Shown one piece after another: positions 27,055-35,975 of a stretch of 63,264 bases of DNA. Under the pieces are notes generated by a model that ran no database searches, was not told where the DNA came from, and worked only from the letters and a program-made list of their open reading frames with translations. Numbering within the stretch: position 1 is the first letter of the stretch; each line of letters begins with the position of its first letter. The position numbers and the translations under genes were made by a program. The stretch is from Planctomycetota bacterium. Its GTDB lineage: Bacteria > Planctomycetota > UBA1135 > GCA-002686595. The stretch spans positions 1-63,264 of the forward strand of contig VGYZ01000010.1 in assembly GCA_016872795.1 (NCBI GenBank), written 5' to 3'.

Positions 27055-28154
27055 CGCGGTCCGGGGAGGTGGCGCCCGAGAGCGTCGAGCAGGCGCTCGA
27101 TCTGCGCGAGGGAGTGCGCGGCTGTCACGACGATGCGGAAGTTGCCGGCGGGCGGTCCGCCCGGATAGCGGATCCAGGGCGCGAGCAAACCCCCGGCCCG
27201 CAGGGACTGCTCGAGCGCCTGCATGCGCTCCGCGCTCTCGAGACTGAACGAGAACACGGGCAGTTCCGCGCCTGCGCGCGCGAGTCCGAGTCGCTCGAGC
27301 CCGGCGCGGAGCAAGGCGATGTTGGCGCGCAGCTGCGCGACGCACGCGCCGTCGCCAAAGGCGATCTCCAGCGCGGCGCGACCGGCCTCGGCGAGAGCCG
27401 GTGGGATGGGAGTGCTGCCGACATAGACATTCGAATGGCGCTGCACGCGCTCGACCTGCGCGCGCGTTCCAGCGACGAAGCCGCCGTAGCAGCCGAGGGC
27501 CTTGGAGAGCGTCGAGGTGAGCAGCACCTGCTCGCCGCCGATCGCGCCTTCCTCCAGCGCGCCGCGCCCGCTCGCTCCGATCACGCCGGTGCCATGGCAG
27601 TCGTCGACGAGCAGCGTACCGGAGTGCGCGCGCGCGAGTTCGGCCCATTCGGCGAGCGGCGCGAGCTCGCCGCGTGAGGGAAACACGCTGTCGGTCATGA
27701 CGACGGCCCGGCGCGATCCGCAGTAAGCGAGCGCGCGGCGCAGCGCGTCGCTGTCGCGGTGCACGATGTTCACCAGCTCGAGTCCTGCGTTGCGCGCGGC
27801 ATCGAACAGGCTCGGATGCGAGCGCTCGTCGACGAGCGCGACGGCGTGGTCCTCCGCGAGCGACTGGGCCGCCGCGAAGTTCGCCGTGTAGCCTTCGGGC
27901 AGCAGGATCGCGGCTTGGCAGCCGAGCGTGCGCGCGAGGTCGGCTTCGAGGGCCTCGTGCGCGCGCGTGTTGCCGGTCGTCTCGCGCGAGGCGCCCGCAC
28001 TCACGCCGTAGCACCGAGCGCCTTCCGTGAGTGCCTCTTTGACGCGCGGATGGTGCGCGAGCCCGAGGTAGCCACAGCCGCCGAAGTGGTCGAACTCGCG
28101 GCCGTCGAGGACGACCGTCGTGCCCTGACTCGATTCGATCGGCAGGCGTGCCAT
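27051..28154 (-). CDS. BioF-like alpha-oxoamine synthase (PLP, fold type I)
   Basis: 367 residues. Family features are FGGCGYLGLAHHP, the AGASRETTGNTRAHEALE region, VDDCHGTG (Asp184 and His187 at the PLP ring) and the Schiff-base lysine in STLSKALG (Lys218). These enzymes condense an acyl-CoA with an amino acid and release CO2 (8-amino-7-oxononanoate synthase, 2-amino-3-ketobutyrate ligase, serine palmitoyltransferase). No other biotin gene is present. The position between an Ord-like dehydrogenase and a LysA-like decarboxylase suggests an amino-ketone intermediate. It begins 8 bp after the dehydrogenase stop and overlaps the next gene by ATGA. Confidence 0.86.
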   Translation of the reverse strand: MARLPIESSQGTTVVLDGREFDHFGGCGYLGLAHHPRVKEALTEGARCYGVSAGASRETTGNTRAHEALEADLARTLGCQAAILLPEGYTANFAAAQSLAEDHAVALVDERSHPSLFDAARNAGLELVNIVHRDSDALRRALAYCGSRRAVVMTDSVFPSRGELAPLAEWAELARAHSGTLLVDDCHGTGVIGASGRGALEEGAIGGEQVLLTSTLSKALGCYGGFVAGTRAQVERVQRHSNVYVGSTPIPPALAEAGRAALEIAFGDGACVAQLRANIALLRAGLERLGLARAGAELPVFSFSLESAERMQALEQSLRAGGLLAPWIRYPGGPPAGNFRIVVTAAHSLAQIERLLDALGRHLPGPR

Positions 28155-28162
28155 TGGGAGCT

Positions 28163-29170
28163 CTAGCCGCGCCGCGCGCCCGCGTCGGAGCAGCTGAGCA
28201 TCGGCACCGTCGCCATCGTGTGCAGGCCGGGCGCCGCCGCGACGATCGCGTGCAGCGCGTTGAGCGCGATCGCGGAGGTCGCGAGGTCGCCGTGCACGCC
28301 GCCGCGCAGGACGAGGTCGATCGGCGGATCGCTCTCGAGCAGCACGCGGTCGTGGGGATCGTCCTGACCGATCGCGGCTTGGAACTCGTAGCGCAGGAGC
28401 GGCTTGCCGTCGACGATTCCGACGGCGACCTGCCGCACTCCCGCGCACTGACCGACCGCGATCTTGCCGAGCTTGCATTCGAGCTCGCGCGTCGCGATCA
28501 CCGGCTCGATCGTCTCGCTCCAGCTTGCGACCTTGAAGCCGAGATACTGCGCGCAGAAGTGCAGGGACTCTCCGAGCCCGACATGGCGCAGCCAACCTTC
28601 GTCGATGCCCTTCTGGAAGTCAGCGCGGTCGAGACCGGCACCGATCTTCTTCTGGAACGGCACTCGGCGCGGAGTCGCGTCCTGGATGCGTGCGACGCTG
28701 AGCGAGCGCACATCGTTGCACACGGCGGTCGCGAACACAGGCAACGCGTCCATCAGGAAGCCGGGATTCACGCCGGTGCCGAGCAGCTGCGCGCCGCCGG
28801 CCTTGGCGCAGGCGTCGAGGCGCTCCGCGAGTTGGCGATGGCGCAGCCACGGGTAGATCAGCTCCTCGCAGGTCGACACGGCCGGTACGCCGCGCGCGAG
28901 CAGGGCCTCGAAGGTCGGCGCGCACTTGCGCAGGTCCGAGCTCGTGGTGACGAGCGCGACATCGTAGCTCTCCCAGTCGCTCAGCTCATCGAGGCTCGCC
29001 GCAATGCGCACGGCGGGCGCGCCCGGGACGAGTCCTGAGAGCAACTTGCCGGCGATGCCAGGGGCAGGGTCGACGGCGGCCACGGTGGCGCCGAGGTTGC
29101 GGCGCAGGAGGTCGGACTGGATGCGGAGGCCCAAGGGTCCGAGGCCGATGTGGAGGATGCGCAGGTTCAC
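28163..29170 (-). CDS. DapB-like / 2,4-diaminopentanoate dehydrogenase-like oxidoreductase
   Basis: 335 residues from a GTG start just before the Rossmann motif HIGLGPLGL (about 7-15). Characteristic blocks are GTGVNPGFLMDALP, RVPFQKKIGAGL, ETIEPVIA, DPPIDLVLRGGVHGDLAT and a C-terminal APGLHTM. I associate this set with the 2,4-diaminopentanoate dehydrogenase (Ord) branch of the dihydrodipicolinate reductase-N-like family rather than true DapB. Ord interconverts a diamino acid and an amino-keto acid with NAD(P). It heads the five-gene operon and is divergent from an ABC transporter gene across 183 bp. Confidence 0.85.
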   Translation of the reverse strand: MNLRILHIGLGPLGLRIQSDLLRRNLGATVAAVDPAPGIAGKLLSGLVPGAPAVRIAASLDELSDWESYDVALVTTSSDLRKCAPTFEALLARGVPAVSTCEELIYPWLRHRQLAERLDACAKAGGAQLLGTGVNPGFLMDALPVFATAVCNDVRSLSVARIQDATPRRVPFQKKIGAGLDRADFQKGIDEGWLRHVGLGESLHFCAQYLGFKVASWSETIEPVIATRELECKLGKIAVGQCAGVRQVAVGIVDGKPLLRYEFQAAIGQDDPHDRVLLESDPPIDLVLRGGVHGDLATSAIALNALHAIVAAAPGLHTMATVPMLSCSDAGARRG

Positions 29171-29353
29171 GCGAGTGCTTGTCGAGGGTTTGGGAGGATC
29201 CAGACGAGGCCTCCAGAAGGGCAAGGAGTATAGAGAGATCCCCTGCGCGTCGCATGCACGGTCCGCGCGGCGCGCAAACCGGCTGTCGAGGACGCAAGGA
29301 CGAGTCGTGCTCGCTCGCTGTTCGCGCAGTCGCGGCTTCGATAGCATCCGGTC

Positions 29354-31222
29354 ATGGGGCTTGAGCTCGTGTCCATCAGTCGACGCTTCGGCGAGCAGCT
29401 CGCTCTCGACACGGTGTCGATCCATGTGCGGCAGGGGGACTGCTACGGTTTCATCGGCCACAACGGTGCCGGCAAGACGACCGCGATGCGCATCGCGCTC
29501 GGGCTGCAGCGGCCCGATGCGGGGCGCGTGATCGTCGACGGCTTCGACGCGCACGAGCATCCGCGCGAGGCGCGCGCGCGCATGGGCGGACTGATCGAGA
29601 TGCCGGGCTTTCAGCCGAGCCTCGACGCCGCGGAGAACCTCGCGCTGCTCGCGCGCTTGCAAGGCTTGTCGCGCGAGAGCGCGCGCGGCGAGGTTGCGCG
29701 TCTGCTCGAGCTCGTCGGCCTCGGTCACACGGGACGCAAGCCGGTGCAGGCCTTCTCGCAGGGCATGCGTCAGAGGCTTGGCATCGCGCAGGCGCTGCTC
29801 GGCAAGCCCGCGTATGTGCTGCTCGACGAGCCGACCAACGGGCTCGATCCGCAGGGGATTGCGGAGATGCGCGCCATGCTGCGGCGCATCGTGCGCGAGG
29901 AGGGTTCGAGCATCCTGATCTCGAGCCACCAGCTGCACGAGCTCGCGGACCTGTGCAATCGCGTGGGCGTGATGCACCGCGGCAAGCTCGTGGTCGAGGC
30001 CGAGACGAGCCAGTTGCTCGCGGCGGGCAAGGGGCGCTTCGAGCTCGCGACGAACGACGATGCGCGCGCCAGCGCGTTGCTCGCGGCGCGCGGCGTGACA
30101 GCGACTCCGCTCGCGCACGGTGGACTCGAACTCGAGCTCGGAGGGTTGCCCGCGGGCGAGGTCGCGCGTTCCGTGATCGGCGCGGGTCTCGAGCTCGCGC
30201 GCTTCGGAGCGCGCCCGCCGTCGCTGGAAGAGATCTACCTGCGTTACGCGCGCGGCGAGGTGATTCTTGTTCCGACTCAGGTGAAAGACGCGCCGATCGC
30301 GGTGTCCACGCCAAAGGAGCGTCGCGCGGCTCCGCATCCGGTGTTGCGCACATTGCGCTACGAGCTCGCCCGCTTGTGCGCGCGGCCAGCGGTGCCGGCC
30401 TTGCTCGCGCTGCCGGCGCTCGCTGCTGCGGGAGTGGTGGTGCTCGAACGCAGTCGCGCGGCGGCCGAGGCGGCGCGTGTTGCGGCGGGGGAGCTCGCGA
30501 GCGCGACGGCCGTCACGGGGTTTGGCACCACGGCGCGTGCGCTTGGCGCCGGCTTGCCGCTGCTCGCGCTCGCGCTCGCGGGCGTGGCGAGCCAGATGGT
30601 GGCGGGTGAGCTGGCTCGCGGCACGCTGCGCAATGTGCTGCTGCGTCCGCAGACGCGTCTCGATGTGCTGCTCGGCAAGGCGCTCGCGGGGTGCGTCGCG
30701 CTCGTCGCGTCCTACGCGTTGCTCGTGCTCGCGGCGGTCGGGCTCTCCGCGGCGTTCTTCGGCTTCGGCGACCTCGTCGAGATCCTGCCGAACGGTGCTG
30801 AGTTCCCGCTCGTCGCCGCAACCGAGCTGCAGCCGGATCTCCAGCGCGCGTTGCTGGTGCCGCTCGCCGCGCTCGCTGGATATCTCGCGCTCGGACTCCT
30901 CGCCGGAACGCTCGCGCGCGCCGCCGCGACCGCGCTCGGACTCACGATCGGTCTGGCCTTCACGCTCGATCTCGTGCGCGGCGCGCTGCGCGGAGCAGGC
31001 GTCGAGGGCGGTCTGCTCTCCGCCTACTTGCCGAGTCCGCTCGGCGACACCTCGTTCCTGCACTTCCTCGCCGATCGCGCGCAGGGCATCAGCAACTCGA
31101 CCTTCGAGCACGGCGCGCAGATCGCGGGCTTCCTGCCACAGGACTTGGTCGTGCCCGCTCTGTGGGCGCTCGCGTGCTGCGTGCTCTCGGCCGCCCTTCT
31201 CGTGCGCCGCTCCATCCCATGA
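29354..31222 (+). CDS. ABC transporter fusion: ATPase domain plus ABC-2-type permease
   Basis: 622 residues joining two modules that are usually separate. The ATPase (1-300) has Walker A GHNGAGKTT (35-43), signature FSQGMRQRLG, Walker B YVLLDEP and the H-loop SSH. After a linker, residues about 330-622 form a six-helix ABC-2 permease with the cytoplasmic QMVAGELARGTLRNVLLRPQ segment typical of exporters. One polypeptide would dimerise to make a complete exporter. It starts a chain of six overlapping or abutting plus-strand genes, the next one overlapping by ATGA. The cargo is unknown. Confidence 0.9.
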   Translation: MGLELVSISRRFGEQLALDTVSIHVRQGDCYGFIGHNGAGKTTAMRIALGLQRPDAGRVIVDGFDAHEHPREARARMGGLIEMPGFQPSLDAAENLALLARLQGLSRESARGEVARLLELVGLGHTGRKPVQAFSQGMRQRLGIAQALLGKPAYVLLDEPTNGLDPQGIAEMRAMLRRIVREEGSSILISSHQLHELADLCNRVGVMHRGKLVVEAETSQLLAAGKGRFELATNDDARASALLAARGVTATPLAHGGLELELGGLPAGEVARSVIGAGLELARFGARPPSLEEIYLRYARGEVILVPTQVKDAPIAVSTPKERRAAPHPVLRTLRYELARLCARPAVPALLALPALAAAGVVVLERSRAAAEAARVAAGELASATAVTGFGTTARALGAGLPLLALALAGVASQMVAGELARGTLRNVLLRPQTRLDVLLGKALAGCVALVASYALLVLAAVGLSAAFFGFGDLVEILPNGAEFPLVAATELQPDLQRALLVPLAALAGYLALGLLAGTLARAAATALGLTIGLAFTLDLVRGALRGAGVEGGLLSAYLPSPLGDTSFLHFLADRAQGISNSTFEHGAQIAGFLPQDLVVPALWALACCVLSAALLVRRSIP

Positions 31223-32184
31223 AACTTCTCGCACTCTCGCTCATCGCCGCGCTCGCGGCCTGTACTTCCATCGACATTCCGGATTCGCCGCCGCCGCTCG
31301 CGGGCATGGAGGAGCCGCTCGAACTCATGCAGGAGCCGCAGGACGAGTCCGCGCGCGCCGCGCTGCCCAAGGGCTCGTTCACGGGGCTCGTCGTCGGCGA
31401 CTCGCGCTCGTCGCTCGACGCGCTGGGGGGGGAACCTGAGGGAGTCGTGGTCATCGCCGTGGTCGAAAACTCGCCAGCGGACGCGGCTGGACTCGAGGTC
31501 GGCGATCTCGTGCTCGAGGCGCGCGCGGCGACGACGGTCGCGCTGCACTGGCCGAGCGAGTGGCGGCGCATCGAGCTCGAGAGCGAGCCGGGCGCGGCGA
31601 TCGCGCTGGTGGTCGATCGCGCGGGCACCGAGAGCATCTTCCGCGTGGTGACGGTGCTGCGCGTGCGTCCGGCAGAGCGCGTGGCCGCCGAGCGCTTTCG
31701 GGAAGAGCGGCGCGTCGGCGTCGTGTTGCGCACCGCGACCGAAGTCGAGGCGCGCGCGGCCGCGCTCGGGACGGGCGGAGGCGCAGTCGTGGTCGGCCTG
31801 ACGAGCGAGAGCCCTTGGCGCGCTGCGGGCGTGCGCTACGGAGACCTCGTGCGCGCCGCGGGCGGGAGCGAGGTCGCACACCCGCAGGTGCTCGTCGACG
31901 CGATTCGCAACGCGCCCGCTGACGGCGCACTCGAGCTCGAGGTCGTGCGCGACGGCGCGCTCGTCACGCTGCGCGCACCGCTGTCCACGCGCGAGCGCGA
32001 GCTCAAGCGCATCTCGATCCCGCTGCTGTTCTCGTACGAGAAGCTGCGCGAGCGCACTTCGTTCTCGCTGCTCCTCGGCCTCATCTCGCACGAGAGCACA
32101 TCGACTGTCTGGAAGACCACGCTCCTGTGGCTGATCCGCTTTGCCGGTGGCGATGCCGACCGTCTGGAGACGATCGACGCATGA
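31219..32184 (+). CDS. Lipoprotein with two PDZ-like domains
   Basis: 321 residues. The signal peptide ends with lipobox IAALAACTS (Cys15). A first PDZ-like domain (about 70-155) contains GVVVIAVVENSPADAAGLEVGDLVLE; a second (about 165-255) contains GGAVVVGLTSESPWRAAGVRYGDLV. The C-terminal 60 residues include an amphipathic or weakly hydrophobic segment (SFSLLLGLISHES). No protease domain is present, so it is a peptide-binding envelope adaptor. The ATG overlaps the ABC fusion stop and its own stop overlaps the FG-GAP gene start, both by ATGA. Confidence 0.8.
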   Translation: MKLLALSLIAALAACTSIDIPDSPPPLAGMEEPLELMQEPQDESARAALPKGSFTGLVVGDSRSSLDALGGEPEGVVVIAVVENSPADAAGLEVGDLVLEARAATTVALHWPSEWRRIELESEPGAAIALVVDRAGTESIFRVVTVLRVRPAERVAAERFREERRVGVVLRTATEVEARAAALGTGGGAVVVGLTSESPWRAAGVRYGDLVRAAGGSEVAHPQVLVDAIRNAPADGALELEVVRDGALVTLRAPLSTRERELKRISIPLLFSYEKLRERTSFSLLLGLISHESTSTVWKTTLLWLIRFAGGDADRLETIDA

Positions 32185-33761
32185 ACGGGCTGGTACTGGC
32201 ACTGCTCACGCTGCAGGCCGCAGGTGCGAAGCCCGCGGGCAAGCCGGAGTTCGCGCGCGTCGCGACCTTGGCGATGGAGGCCGACTGGAAGCCTGTCGCC
32301 GCGCTCGCCGCGGACTTCGATGGCGACAAGGCTCTGGAAGTGGCCGTGGCCTGCTGTGCGCGCGGCAAGTCTGCGGCGCGGCGGCTGGAGATCTGGCGCG
32401 GCGTGCCGGGGTCCTTCGCGCGCGCGAAAGTGATCGACCTCACGCCGGATGTGGTCGCGTTCGCGACGGGCGATGTGCTCGCCGGCAACGGGGCGGAAGT
32501 GCTCCTCTTCAACGGCAGCGGCGCGTTCGCGCTCGCGCCGCTTCCGGGCGAGGCCCGCGGCGAGCGCATCGTGGAGTGCGACTTCCTGTGGCAGGTGCCG
32601 GATCCGTCGATGGTCCATGTCTGGCAAGACGGCGTGATGGACCTCGATGGCGACGGTCTGGACGATCTCGTGCTGCCCGAGCCCGGTGGCTTTCTCGTGT
32701 GCGCCCAGCGCCGACCTCGCGAGGGTGGCGCCTTCGGCGTCGTGAGTCGACTGCGCGTGCCGGAGGAGGCGGATGCGGGCGGCGTGTGGGTATCCGCGAC
32801 GCGTCGCGAGGGGCCCGCGGTGCGCGGCCGTCGCCAGCGTCCGAGCTACACGCTGGAGCTGACCGAGGGCGAGGAGGAGACGATCGGCTCGCGGCCGGCG
32901 ATCCTCGCGCAAGCCAGCGAGAGCGTGAGCTCGCCGCACTTCATTGACTGGGACGCGGACGGTGACCTCGACCTCGTCGTGCAGACCTCGCACCACCTGC
33001 ATGTCTTCACGCAGGACCGCGGCGCGTTCGCACCTGCGGTGGCGCACTCGCTCGAGTTGCCGGTCGATGTCGATGCCGCGCGTCGGCTCGATGCGTCCTA
33101 CAGCTCGCATGCGGTCGACCTCGACCTCGACCGCCGCGCGGATTGCGTGATCTTTGCGGGCGACAAGCGCTCGGAAGATGTGCGCACGCAGGGTCTGTTC
33201 TTCACCCAGGCGGGCGTGAAGGACGGTCCGGCTCCGTTCGGCACGGACGGACGGCCGTCGAACCTGCTCGTGTTCGCGGGGTTCATCTCGGGACCGCGCT
33301 TCGTCGACCTCGACGGAGACCGGTACCCCGAGCTCGTGCTGCGCGCGGTGCGTCCCGACTTGATCGACCAGCTGCGCAGCGCGTCTTCGAAGGCCATCGA
33401 CGCCGAGCTCTACATCTACCGCAACCGGCGCGGCGTGCTCTCGCGGCAGCCCGATGTGACATGGAAGCGCACCATTCCGCTCGAGCGCTTCCAGCTCACG
33501 GCCGAGTTCTGCGGTGATCTGACGGGCGACGGCATCTCGGAGCTGCTCGCGCGCGACGAGCCCGAGAAGCTGCGCGTGATGTTCGTGCGCTCGCAGGGCA
33601 ACGCCGACAAGTCGACCTGGACTCTGTTCGACAAGCCGCTGTGGGAGACCGCGATCCATGAGGACGCCTCCGTCGACCTCGTGGCGCCGCGCCCAGGCGA
33701 CTCGGGGCCGAGCGTGCTCGTGATCGAGCCCGCGCAAGTGCTGTTCGTGAGGTTCGGATGA
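32181..33761 (+). CDS. Exported FG-GAP/VCBS-like beta-propeller protein 1
   Basis: 526 residues with a short hydrophobic N-terminus (MNGLVLALLTLQAAG) that probably serves for export. Repeated calcium-binding-type loops occur in propeller blades: DFDGDKALEV, DLDGDGLDDLVL, DWDADGDLDLVV, DLDGDRYPELVL and DLTGDGISELLA. This is the FG-GAP pattern of integrin-like propellers. The function is presumably structural or ligand-binding. It is followed by a second protein of the same class with ATGA overlaps at both ends, so a heteromeric propeller pair is plausible. Confidence 0.8.
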   Translation: MNGLVLALLTLQAAGAKPAGKPEFARVATLAMEADWKPVAALAADFDGDKALEVAVACCARGKSAARRLEIWRGVPGSFARAKVIDLTPDVVAFATGDVLAGNGAEVLLFNGSGAFALAPLPGEARGERIVECDFLWQVPDPSMVHVWQDGVMDLDGDGLDDLVLPEPGGFLVCAQRRPREGGAFGVVSRLRVPEEADAGGVWVSATRREGPAVRGRRQRPSYTLELTEGEEETIGSRPAILAQASESVSSPHFIDWDADGDLDLVVQTSHHLHVFTQDRGAFAPAVAHSLELPVDVDAARRLDASYSSHAVDLDLDRRADCVIFAGDKRSEDVRTQGLFFTQAGVKDGPAPFGTDGRPSNLLVFAGFISGPRFVDLDGDRYPELVLRAVRPDLIDQLRSASSKAIDAELYIYRNRRGVLSRQPDVTWKRTIPLERFQLTAEFCGDLTGDGISELLARDEPEKLRVMFVRSQGNADKSTWTLFDKPLWETAIHEDASVDLVAPRPGDSGPSVLVIEPAQVLFVRFG

Positions 33762-35401
33762 GCACGCTGCTTCTCGCTCTCGCCCTGCAGTCGGCGGCAC
33801 CGACGCAGGCGATCGTGCTCGAGCCCGGTCTCGAGCTCGCCTGCCACCGAGTGATCGACCTCGATCGCGACGGCATGTGTGAGATCGTGGCCATCGGCCG
33901 CGATGGTCGCGTGCGCACGTTGCATCCGCACGCCGGCGGAACTCCCGTCGGCTCGCTCGTGCTGCAGGCGCCCCAGCGCAGCCTGCTCGCGTTCGCGACG
34001 TACGCCGACACGACGTACCTCGTGAGCATGTCGCCGGCAGGGACGAGCGCCTATGCCGTGCTGGCCGGAGGGGAGATCTCTGCGGAGGCGCAGGCCTGGA
34101 TTCCACGCGCGCGCTTTGCGCTAAGGCTCGAGTCGCCCTCGCTCGCGCCGATCGCGCAGGACATCAACATGGACGGCCTCGACGACATCGTCGTGCCGAC
34201 GCTGAACGGTGTGGAGCTGTGGCTCGCATCGCTCGGCACCGAGCAGCGCGTGCCGGCTTTCCGCAAGATGGCGACGATCTCGGTCGAGGTCGCGCGCTGG
34301 GGCAGCCACGACGCGCAGTACCTCTCCGATTCGCTCGAGAGTTCCTTCGCGATTCCGGGACTCGCGACGCGCGATGTGAACGGCGACGGGCGGCCGGACC
34401 TGCTCGTGGAGCAGGGCAATCGCCGCGCGTTCCACCTGCAGCGCGAGGACGGCTCGTTCCCGCTCGAAGCCGATGTGGCGGTCGACCTGTCGATCTTCCG
34501 CGACACCACCGAGGCCTCGGGCTTCGCGCTGGGCGGCACGCTGTCCGTGGGCGACAAGGCCTCGTGGGCGAGCCGCGATCTCGACGGCGACCGTATCCCC
34601 GACTACGTGATCGGCCACCGCCGCAAGGTGTGGGTGTTCCGTGGCGCGAAGGAGGGGCCGCAGTTCACGCAACCGTCCGCGATCCTGAAGACGGCCGAGG
34701 ACATCACGGCGCTTCTCGTGCACCCGCTCGACTCCGACATGCTCCCGGATCTCTTGCTCGTGAAGGTGCAGATCCCGACGCTCGCGACGCTCCTGCGCGG
34801 TCTCTTCAGCGAATGGGACATCCAAGTGCGCGTGCTCGCGTATTCGAACATCGGCGAGGGCCGCTTCGAAGGAAGCCCGAGCCTCTCGAACGAGCTCTCG
34901 GTGCGCCTGCCGGGCATCATCGGGCTCGCCAAGAACCCGGAGAAGGTGCTCGAGCGCTTCACGAATGTCGAAAAGCAGTTCCGGACCAGCGCGCGCGGCG
35001 ATGTCGACGGCGACGGGCGCGTGGATGTGCTGCTCATCACGCAGGACAAGCGCGGCATCGAGGCGTGGCTATCGCGCGCAGGAGACGGCGCGGGCGAACG
35101 CCGCGGCGAGCGCAAGCTGCGCGAGCTCTTGTTCGGCGAGAAAGACGCCGTGTGGGACATCGATCGCATGGTCGATGCGCTCGGCGGCCTCGTGCAGCAG
35201 CGCGCCGCGTTGCTGACGGGCGGGCGCGCGGCTGATCGCGCGCTGACGCTGCGCGACCCGGACGACATCGAGCTCGTCAGCATGCAGTGTGCCCAGCTCG
35301 GCCCCGCAGCCGGCGAGGAGCTCATCGTTGCCTACAAGCGCAAGGGCGAGCTGCGCTCGGGCTGGTTCGAGGTGCTCTCCTCCGCCACGGAGACCAAGTG
35401 A
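33758..35401 (+). CDS. Exported FG-GAP/VCBS-like beta-propeller protein 2
   Basis: 547 residues with a short hydrophobic start (MSTLLLALALQSAAP). Propeller loops include DLDRDGMCEIVA, DINMDGLDDIVV, DVNGDGRPDLLV, DLDGDRIPDYVI and DVDGDGRVDVLL. It resembles the preceding protein in plan but not closely in sequence, so the pair is an old duplication or convergent domain use. Its stop overlaps the GTG start of the HD-domain gene (GTGA). Confidence 0.8.
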   Translation: MSTLLLALALQSAAPTQAIVLEPGLELACHRVIDLDRDGMCEIVAIGRDGRVRTLHPHAGGTPVGSLVLQAPQRSLLAFATYADTTYLVSMSPAGTSAYAVLAGGEISAEAQAWIPRARFALRLESPSLAPIAQDINMDGLDDIVVPTLNGVELWLASLGTEQRVPAFRKMATISVEVARWGSHDAQYLSDSLESSFAIPGLATRDVNGDGRPDLLVEQGNRRAFHLQREDGSFPLEADVAVDLSIFRDTTEASGFALGGTLSVGDKASWASRDLDGDRIPDYVIGHRRKVWVFRGAKEGPQFTQPSAILKTAEDITALLVHPLDSDMLPDLLLVKVQIPTLATLLRGLFSEWDIQVRVLAYSNIGEGRFEGSPSLSNELSVRLPGIIGLAKNPEKVLERFTNVEKQFRTSARGDVDGDGRVDVLLITQDKRGIEAWLSRAGDGAGERRGERKLRELLFGEKDAVWDIDRMVDALGGLVQQRAALLTGGRAADRALTLRDPDDIELVSMQCAQLGPAAGEELIVAYKRKGELRSGWFEVLSSATETK

Positions 35402-35973
35402 CGCTCACGCGCGAGCAAGGCTGGTCGCTCCTGTGCGAGTGGACGAGGGGAGAGGCGCTGCGGCGCCACGGGCGCGCCGTGGAGCTCGTGATGCGCGCTG
35501 CCGCGTTGCGCCATGGAACGGGCGCGGCCGATGTCGAGCGCTTTGGGCTCGCGGGGCTCCTGCACGACGCCGACTACGAGTCTTGGCCCGCGGAGCATCC
35601 CGCGCGCATCGTGGCCTGGCTCCGCGAGCGCGGCGAGAGTGAGCTCGCGCAGGCGATTTCCGCGCACTACACGAAGTGGGGCGTTCCCTGCGAGACTCTC
35701 CTCGACAAGGCGTTGCTCGCCTGCGACGAGCTCACCGGCTTCGTGGGTGCGTGCGCCCGCGTGCGCCCGGACGGGCTCGCGAGCCTCGAGTCGAAGAGCG
35801 TGATCAAGCGCCTGAAGGACAAGGGCTTCGCCGCCAAGGTCGAGCGCGACGAGATCGCGCGTGGCGTGGAGTTGCTCGGCGTCGAGCTCGCGGCGCACAT
35901 TGACTTCGTGATCTCGGCCATGCGCCCGCATGCCGAGGAACTCGGGCTCGGCGCCGCGGCCCCGAGGCCTTGA
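35398..35973 (+). CDS. HD-domain phosphohydrolase-like protein
   Basis: 191 residues from a GTG overlapping the previous stop. The N-terminal part has RRHGRAVELVMRAAA, where His and the following LLHDADYE (HD pair near residues 57-58) are the metal ligands of the HD superfamily; AISAHYT supplies a further His. The spacing fits small HDIG-type hydrolases predicted to act on nucleotides or phosphoesters. No signal peptide is seen, so unlike its operon neighbours it should be cytoplasmic. Its role within an export-linked operon is unclear. Confidence 0.75.
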   Translation: MTLTREQGWSLLCEWTRGEALRRHGRAVELVMRAAALRHGTGAADVERFGLAGLLHDADYESWPAEHPARIVAWLRERGESELAQAISAHYTKWGVPCETLLDKALLACDELTGFVGACARVRPDGLASLESKSVIKRLKDKGFAAKVERDEIARGVELLGVELAAHIDFVISAMRPHAEELGLGAAAPRP

Positions 35974-35975
35974 AC

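Noticed and set aside
25801..28154. Lysine or biotin biosynthesis genes
   Set aside because: No dapA, dapD/F, bioA, bioB or bioD neighbours; the dehydrogenase in the operon belongs to the Ord-like branch, so names lysA and bioF were not used.
29171..29353. tRNA or small RNA in the divergent intergenic region
   Set aside because: No cloverleaf, anticodon arm or T-arm consensus could be found; the region looks like a divergent promoter only.
28163..31234. A 1023-codon open minus-strand frame across the ABC fusion gene
   Set aside because: Only its last third (28163-29170) encodes a protein family; the rest is the GC-rich mirror frame of the plus-strand ABC gene with Arg/Glu/His-rich composition.
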